Positions 57,601-64,000 of a stretch of 64,000 nt of DNA are shown here, in pieces. Under the pieces are notes generated by a model, which did no database searches, had not been told where the DNA came from, and saw only the letters and a program-made list of their open reading frames with translations. Position numbers and translations under genes: made by a program. Every line of letters begins with the position of its first letter. The first letter of the stretch is position 1. This DNA is from Patagioenas fasciata (taxonomy: Eukaryota > Chordata > Aves > Columbiformes > Columbidae): the NCBI RefSeq assembly GCF_037038585.1, contig NW_027288510.1:4469001-4533000 (forward strand). Direction: 5' to 3'.

Positions 57601-60600
57601 TGGACATGGTGGAGAGAGACTGCGGGTTCTGGCTGGTGGATGTAAGTGGCCTTTGGCTGCACTGCTCTGCCCTTCGGCCCTGCCAGGCCTTGCTCTCCCT
57701 CCATCCATCTCTTCCTCCCAAATCCCGGTGAAGCGAAGCCACGTGAAGGCGACAGAGCGGGATGGGAAGGGCAGTGAGGAAACGGCTGCGCTCCAGTGGC
57801 AGCACCATCCCGACCTGTGTCCCCTCCAGGTGCCGAAGATCACGAGCTGCATCCACAAAACCCTGGGGTTCATCAGCACCGCGCCGGCCCGGCAGAGAGT
57901 GGCGTCCCTAATTGTCCCCATGGCTGACAAGTGCCCTGCGGAGGTGGTGTCCACGCTGCTGACAATCGCACCACCCGGAGACAGGTACTGGCCCCAAAAG
58001 CCGTGAGGGCTTGCTCCCTGTGGGGAGAGGGACGCAGAGCCAAGGGATCCTGCGGGACACCCCCGAGGAGCAGGACCCTCCATCCCACTGCGCTTCCCAG
58101 CCCCTGGGGTCACCAGGCCCGCAGCAGCCACAGCTGAGCGAGCCAGCCCAGAGCCCCCCACTGCGCTCCTGCCAGCCCCATAGAGCAGCAGCTCAGCCTC
58201 TGCTGCTGCCCGGGGCATCCCCAGCGTCCTGCAGCGCTGGCCCGGCCACGCTGCGCTGGCCCGGCTGCCCTGCTGACAGCGCTCTCCTGCAGCACTGCCC
58301 TGGCTCTGTGGGAGGTGATGTTCTCCGTGCCCCAGACCCTGCAGAACGTGTTGAAGGAGCTGCTCATCCAACTCCAGGACCGGCACTGTAGGGTCTTACA
58401 TACATGCTGGGAGGACACGTCCATCCTCCGCTTGGCTGTGAGTCACTGGATAAAGCTCCCGGTGCCCCAGGAGCTGCACGGTGCAGGGAGCCCCACCAGC
58501 TCTGCCGGTCGCTCACTGCTGGCTTTGCTTTCAGATGCTGGCCAGCAGTGACCTGCAAGACGAGGAGTTTGCTGCAATGTACCTCGTCATGAGGTTTCTG
58601 AGGGAACAAAGTCCAAAGGTGCTCTCCCTGGTGCTCAGGGCCTTGATGACGCTGTCAGAGAGAGAAGAGATGGTGAGTAGGGTCATGCCAAGGGAGCCGT
58701 GGTGGCAGCCAAGGGTGCAGTGGGTTGGGGCTTGGCCTGGGCTGGCAGTGGCTGGGGTGCCTGCTCCAAGGGCCCTCCCTGCCATGGTGGGGCCTGGGGG
58801 GCTCTCCAGACATGGACCCGGTCCCAAGAGGGAAACTCTCTTCTTCATCCAGGCCAGAAAAATGAAGGTCATGCTGCCAGACCTGGCGTGGGTCCTGCAG
58901 TACGGCAATAACGTCATCAAGACCAAGGCTCTGGTGGTCTTCATAAACGTGATGGCTCAGCTGGAGAGGGAGGAGGCCAGCGCCATCGCCGTGCTGCTGG
59001 CAAACCTTCTCCTGCCCTTCTTTGATGACGTAAGGCTGATGTATAACCCTGAGCCTGGTGGGTGAGAACTGGGCAATGACAGCTGCCCTGCAGCCCAGGC
59101 ACTGGAGCAGGGGCTTCTCCTCTGCTTTCCCCCCGGGGCTCTTGTGGGATGGGTTCTGGTTCTGCAGCCCAGCCCAGCTGCTCCCTGCCAGCTGCTCCCA
59201 CAGCTCCTCCCCACCATGGCTGCTGGAGCTGGTGGGGATGCTGGGACGGCACTTTGAGGCACAGGCACTGCTGAACGAGTCTCTTGAGTGGCCCTTCATG
59301 CACCCAGGGCCGCAGATCTGGCCACAGCTGCAGTGTGCACAGTGCGCCCTGGAGCGTCCCCCCTCCCATCAGCCGTGCAGGAGCTCCTGCTCCCCGTGGG
59401 CAGGGAGCTGCTGGTGCTCAGGTCCTGCTGTGCTGCTCCCTCCCAGGAGCTGAGCCAGCTGAGAGAGAGCTCCATCGGCCTCTTCAGACACCTGATGAAG
59501 ATGGTGGTGGGGAACGACAAGACAAAGATGAAGAACACGGTGCGACTTGGCCTGCTCCCTCTCTTCTTCCGCATGAGTGACCAAGTGCAGAGCGTGGCCA
59601 AGGTGCGGATTTCAAAGCTGAGCGGTGACGCAGGGAAGAGACCCCTGGGTGTTTGGGACCCCTGCTCCCTAAGGGCAGAATCACCCCGGGAGCAAAGCCC
59701 AGAGGAGGGGGACACCAGGTCTCCTGCCCCAACCGTGGTGCCATCTCCCAGCTTCTGCTGTCCCGTAGGTGGCCAGGGAAGCCCTCCTGGGTGCAGCAGA
59801 GCTCCTGAAATGGAAACAGCTCAGACACCTGGTACAGACTCAGCAGACATGGAGGATTGGAGAGAGCTTGGTGAGGACAACCCCCAAGGACCAGGGCCCA
59901 AGCTGGATGGGGGCTGCCCCACATGTCTGTGCTGTGGGCTCTGCAGAGGTGCCTCCCCTGCCCTCCTGCAGCCCCGAGCTGCGTCCTTGTTCCCTGAACT
60001 CAAGAACAGAGCCCCCAAGGGCTCTTCCCTCTGCCCCACACCCAGCAGGAGGGAGGGCGCTCAGCACCCCTGGGACCCCTCGGCCTGTGTCTCTCAGCCC
60101 CACAGGGCTCCTGGATGGGACACGGGAATGGTCGGAGGGGAAGGGGAACGTGGGTTCCTGGGAGGAGGGGCTGGTCCGGCCAGCTGGGGAGGGACAGGAG
60201 GTGCTCACAGCCCTGTGCTCTCTCCAGCTGGAGCGGGACAGGAGCAGGGCTCAAGAGCTCTTGAGCCAGAGCCTGCCGTACCTGAGGGACGCTCAGCCCA
60301 GCCTGCGAGAGGCGGCCCTGAGGTTCATCGGTGAGTCCCAGCCCCCGGGTCCCTCCTTGGGCACCGCTGCCCTGGCACCAGGAGCAGCCCTGTGGCTCCA
60401 GAGCCCCGGCTGCCCCGGGCAGGCCCTTGGCCTCCCCTCCCAGCCCTGCCCACGCAGGTGGCCGCGGTGGCCGCCTCGCTCGGTCCCAGCATCTCGGCTC
60501 CTGCTGTCCCCTGGGGTGGGCGCTGCGGAGGGGAGGGAGCAGGGGCTGATGGAGCTCTGTGCCCAGGGCTGGCTGCGCGGCACCTGAGGGACCCAAGCGA

Positions 60601-60846
60601 GGAGGAGCTGGCTGAGATCTGCAGAGGTGAGCAGGGAGCGCGGTCGGAGGGGACGCCTGGGGGTCTCTGTAGACATGGGAGCTCATCTGGGCTCTGCTTC
60701 TTTCCCTTGCAGCCATTCAGCCCCTGGAGGGGGACAGCGACCCCTCCGTCTGCTCCCTGGCAGCTCAGACCGTTGGCATCGTGTGCTCTTCATGGAAGCG
60801 GCCGAGGTCTCGATGGAGCCTGCGAGCCCTGTGCTGCTGGCGCTGA
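54683..60846 (+). CDS. maestro HEAT-like repeat (MROH) family protein, right copy
   Basis: Seventeen exons: 54683-54839, 55328-55407, 55602-55727, 55845-55924, 56018-56132, 56457-56546, 56941-57045, 57492-57641, 57830-57984, 58293-58437, 58535-58672, 58853-59029, 59447-59602, 59769-59870, 60228-60330, 60567-60626 and 60713-60846. They sum to 2,073 bases, 690 residues plus stop, every border GT/AG and every phase matched. The N-terminus has a 12-residue duplication (RPPLRPRLAWQE, RPPSRPRVAWQE); exon 2 reads SLRANGFLRGYVDSIVSF; then helical HEAT-type repeats follow, ending in the family-typical LLPLFFRMSDQ, LLKWKQLRHLVQTQQTWR and LAARHLRDPSEEEL. An earlier in-frame ATG at 54,521 exists only in this copy; the paralogue has a stop between, so I use MAERPP. 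No signal peptide or membrane segment is seen. It appears functional. The exact MROH member is not assigned. Confidence 0.92.
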
Positions 60847-60889
60847 CCCAGGACAGGAGCAGCTCTGCTGGGGAACACGGCTGGGGGGC

Positions 60890-60895
60890 AATAAA
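60890..60895 (+). terminator. polyA signal of the right MROH gene
   Basis: AATAAA 44 bases after the stop codon, followed by GT-rich sequence (TTTGTGAAGTTGGGTTGG). Confidence 0.85.
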
Positions 60896-61009
60896 GAGCC
60901 CTTTGTGAAGTTGGGTTGGATGTCTGCCCTTCCCAAGGAGCCCAGAGCCGCTCTGAGGGCTCCGGTGTGGAGGGGTTGCTGGGAGATGGAGATTTGTTAC
61001 CAAGAGACC

Positions 61010-61400
61010 CATAAGTGACCAACAGAGACCCAGAAGTCACACAAAGAGACCCATGAGTGACCAACAGAGACCCATAAGTGATGCATAGAGACCCATAAGT
61101 GACACATAGAGACCCATAAGTGATCAACAGAGACCCATAAGTGATGCATAGAGACCCATAAGTGACCAACAGAGACCCATAAGTGACACATAGTGATCCA
61201 TAAGTGACCCACAGAGACCCATAAGTGACACATAGTCACCCATAAGTGACCCACAGAGACCCATAAGTCACACAAAGAGACCCATAAGTGACCAACAGAG
61301 ACCCATAAGTGACCCACAGAGACCCATAAGTGACACATAGAGACCCATAAGTCACTCACACAGCCCCATAAGTGACTCAAAGAGACCCGTAAGTGCCCCA
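61010..61400. repeat. 21-bp minisatellite (right arm)
   Basis: Mirror of 34,090-34,545 (ACCCATAAGTGACACATAGAG on the plus strand) but shorter by several units and with different variant order, so the array has changed since the arms separated. Confidence 0.93.
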
Positions 61401-61749
61401 TAGCGTCTCACCAGTGCCCCATAGAACCCCACAAGTTACTCATGGAGCCTCATAAGTGACTCTTAGTGATCCATAAGTGCCTGTCAGTGACCTCCAAGTG
61501 CCCCATAGTGACCCACAAGTTCCCCATACGTGCCCCAAAAGTGACCCATAAAGCCCCATAAGTGACCCATAGGTGCCCCATAGCATCTCCCCAGTGCCCC
61601 ACAGAGCCCCATAAGTGACACATATAGCCCCATAAGTGGCCTATAGCGACCCATAAATGGCTTTGCGTGATTCACATTGAATCGGAGCGCCGAAGCCCCC
61701 TAAAGACCACCAGAGGACACTGCGCGTGATCAAAGTCGTTCCGAGGTGT

Positions 61750-61965
61750 TGCAATTGATGTTGCAATCAATGTTGAGTAACTATTTCATATCCTAACGAT
61801 CCTAATGAATATATGAATATGTCTGTGAATGGACTGTATACATACTGTGCGACTGAGACTGACCGGGGAAGCTTTGGGTGCGAACCCCTGGTTTCCCAGC
61901 GCTGGAATAAAGCACCGCATGGAACTGCGCCCGTGGCTCCGGGTCCTGATCGCTGACACTAAGAT
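61750..61965 (+). mobile_element. LTR-like element with internal AATAAA (right arm)
   Basis: Mirror of 33,487-33,712. TGTTGAGTAACTATTTC start, AATAAA at 61,906-61,911, CGCTGACA end. Looks like a short solo LTR; family unknown. Confidence 0.5.
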
Positions 61966-62084
61966 GTTCAAGGTTTACAGACAGAACCAAATGAGGCACG
62001 GACTCTGAACCTGGAAAAGGGAAAAAGGTGGTTAAGTTCTGTGTAAAAAGTTATGAAACTTGTTTATGGAGTTATATTGACAGA

Positions 62085-62640
62085 GGCAACGAACATTTTA
62101 AGGGTTAAGCAACTACATAGTAAGGGCCTGCTAACGAGCTAACATTCTAAGCCACATAATTAATATCTAGTTTAGAGCTGTATGTACCCAATCGTGCTAA
62201 ACAAGCAGGACTGCGTCAAATGCCGAGATCAGAAGTTTTACGGCACCAGCTGCAACCTTGAGGAGACGAGATCGCCAAGATTTCCAGCACAAAGGGGGCG
62301 CCAGGCCGGGTTCAACCGCCTTGGCCGCTTGGGTCCCAGCCCGTTCCTCACAATGAGCCAAAGGGGCAAAGCCCACTGTGAGGAGGCTGAGGAGCCTTCA
62401 CCCAAAGACCCCAAGGACCCCTCCTCAAATGCACCCAGTGCCACTGCGCAGGAGAACAGGGGGCTCAGGGCTGTGGAAAGGGATCTGAGATCACCTCATG
62501 AATATGCACAGTTCTGGGGTCATTATGAATATGAACACTCACTGTAATTAACACACTTCCTGTTGTTAAAGGTGTGCGTGTTGGGCCGAGCGAATCCCCC
62601 GCGCACCCCGCGCTGTTTCGCTTGTGCTCTCATGAACCCG
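62085..62640 (+). mobile_element. LTR-like interspersed repeat, copy 3 of 3 (right arm)
   Basis: Mirror of 32,830-33,372 and related to 10,680-11,250. It ends in AT-rich sequence (AACACAATTAAAGAATTGG) right before the CpG island. Confidence 0.5.
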
Positions 62641-62689
62641 CGTTTAAAGAACACAATTAAAGAATTGGATTAAACAGCAGCGAGAGCCC

Positions 62690-63210
62690 GCAACGGGCGG
62701 CGGCGCCACCGCGGGGCTGCGCGGGGGCTGCACTGCGCAGGCGCGGAGCCGTCTCGGGGAGGGGAGGGACTTCCCTCTGGAAGGGGCACAGCCAATGGGC
62801 ATCAGGAGGCCGCCTCCAGGCCAATGGCGGCTCGGGACGGGTGCTGAGGGACGGTGACGGGCCGGCTGTGTGGCCAATGGCGGTGCCGGGGGCGTGGCCA
62901 TGCAGCCCGCCCCGGGAGCAGCGGCCCGGCCGTGGCGGTTCGTGCCCTGCTGCCGCCGGAGCGCCGCTGCCACGGGCGGGTCCTGCGGCTGCAGCGGCTG
63001 CGGGGGCGGGCGGGGGCCCGGGGCTGCGGCCCCGCTGGCCGGGGCCGGGCGGTCGCCGTGTTGCCCCCGGGCGGTCGCCGTGTTGCCCTCGGGCGGCAGT
63101 GGGGGGGTCCCGCTGGTCGCCCCCGCAGTTCCGCGGTTGAAAATCCTCCTCACAAGGCGCTGGGACCGCGATCGCCGCCAGTTCCGTCCCGGGTGAGCGG
63201 CGGGGGCGGA
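62690..63210 (+). promoter_or_regulatory. CpG island with three CCAAT boxes (right arm)
   Basis: CCAAT at 62,792-62,796, 62,821-62,825 and 62,874-62,878, then dense CpG and a donor-like GGGTGAGCGG at about 63,190-63,199. The 21-bp repeat is present twice here (63,046-63,090) against three times in the left arm. A 109-codon frame (62,870-63,196) starting MANGGAGG exists but is not kept in the left arm, so the exon may be non-coding. If it drives a gene, that gene continues past 64,000. Confidence 0.55.
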
Positions 63211-64000
63211 TTTGGTTGTTGCGGGGGTTGTGGGGGCGCGGGGCGGGTCTGGGGGTGCAGGGGAGCTGTGGGGGTTGGGGTGCAGCCGGCAGGAGGGACC
63301 AGGTTTGGGGGGCCCTGGGTCCCTTTGCAGGGAGGGGAGGCCCTGCTGACCCTGCCTCCCCCAGCAAATCCCCCTGCGGGGCTCCCCCCGCCCCCCCGAT
63401 CGGTCCCCGCCCCCCGCGACTCCCTCAAGTCCCCCTGAACCTCAATGCCCCTTTTTGACCCCAAAACAGCCCCAAATGTGCCCCCCAATGTCCCTTTAAC
63501 ACACCCTCCCCCCAGCCCCCCCGCACCAAGGCCTCCAGTGTATAAATTAAATGTGTAACATTAAACGCGACATTTGAACGTTAACTAAAAACCAACAAAT
63601 GTTGACGTTTCGTTGAGGTTTTTGTCGAATTTTGGTTTCACGGAAGGGAGCGTTGTTGGAAATTTACTGCGATTAATGTTTTGCTTTAAAAACTTTTTGT
63701 ATCTCAGAAGTGACCTGAACAGTTTGATAAAGAACATTTCAAATTAAATTAATTTCCCATTAAATTTCTTGGGATTAAACGTCCGTCAGAGGCAGTGGTG
63801 CTTAAACCCCACTTCATTGGTCCCTCTCCGCATTAAAAATCCATCATTAAACAGTTAAATATTTCCCGTAATTAAACCCCTGTGATCTCCATTCTGTAGT
63901 TTAAAGATGCGGTGACTGAGCGGTTGAACAGCCGATATCGCTCTGAGCGCGTGGCTCAATCTCTTGATTCATCTCAGTTCATCCCCACCAACCCCGTCGC
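63210..64000. other. outer segment of the right arm, no gene recognised
   Basis: GC-rich to about 63,520, then AT-rich (TTAAACGCGACATTTGAACG) to the window end. Mirror of 31,436-32,230. Possible exon-like piece after AG at 63,364 is not supported by a clear frame. Confidence 0.4.

Larger units (their letters stand above)
52455..64000. repeat. right arm of the large inverted repeat
   Basis: Reverse complement of the left arm, with the MROH gene on the plus strand. It reaches the last base of the window, so its true length is unknown. In the MROH coding exons I noticed seven base differences from the left arm in 2,073 bases, which points to recent duplication or continuing gene conversion. Confidence 0.92.

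Noticed and set aside
59288-60334. 348-codon plus-strand frame across MROH introns
   Set aside because: It reads through introns with good GT/AG borders; the true exons inside it are in the MROH model.
62870-63196. 109-codon frame MANGGAGG in the CpG island
   Set aside because: A small indel changes the frame in the left arm, and no similarity was recognised. It is more likely a non-coding first exon or promoter.

Overview
The window looks like a GC-rich avian microchromosome (possibly one of the small 'dot' chromosomes). The evidence is CR1 retrotransposon pieces on both strands, an ERVL-family fossil, vertebrate-type split genes with GT-AG introns, and minisatellites of many families covering well over a third of the sequence. 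Species cannot be told from the sequence alone.

Layout. 1-10,575 is a 39-bp satellite with higher-order structure. 10,680-11,250 is an LTR-like interspersed repeat. 11,280-12,420 is C-rich repeat, followed by a CpG promoter (about 12,450-12,570). From there a plus-strand gene runs to a polyA signal at 26,719. I identify it as ZNF541, a germline chromatin protein with ELM2, SANT and C2H2 domains. It carries three coding tandem repeats, and most of its larger introns hold a minisatellite or low-complexity tract of their own. 26,880-31,425 is intergenic: a 30-bp minisatellite in two blocks, a plus-strand CR1, a GA-rich repeat and a minus-strand CR1.

From about 31,436 to the window end lies a large inverted repeat. 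The left arm (31,436 to about 43,130) and the right arm (about 52,455 to 64,000, running off the window) are nearly identical reverse complements. Each arm carries, from outside in, a CpG island with three CCAAT boxes, LTR-like repeats, a 21-bp minisatellite, a complete 17-exon maestro HEAT-like repeat (MROH) gene, a CR1 tail and an ERVL fossil. The about 9.3-kb spacer holds the 3' part of a minus-strand SUN-domain gene of the SUN3/SUN5/SPAG4 group, whose introns are filled with a 10-bp minisatellite, followed by a 20-bp minisatellite and unassigned sequence.

Functionally, ZNF541 and the SUN3/4/5 group are known in mammals mainly from male germ cells, and MROH genes are a multicopy family in birds. 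The ZNF541 promoter carries an E-box plus E2F-type sites, the combination associated with PRC1.6 control of germline genes. A germline theme is therefore plausible but is an inference. The strongest unusual observations are the protein-coding minisatellites in ZNF541, one of which splits the ELM2 domain and one of which gives a roughly 1,000-residue tail of 38 repeats, many with a SUMO-type motif, and the MROH palindrome around a SUN gene.
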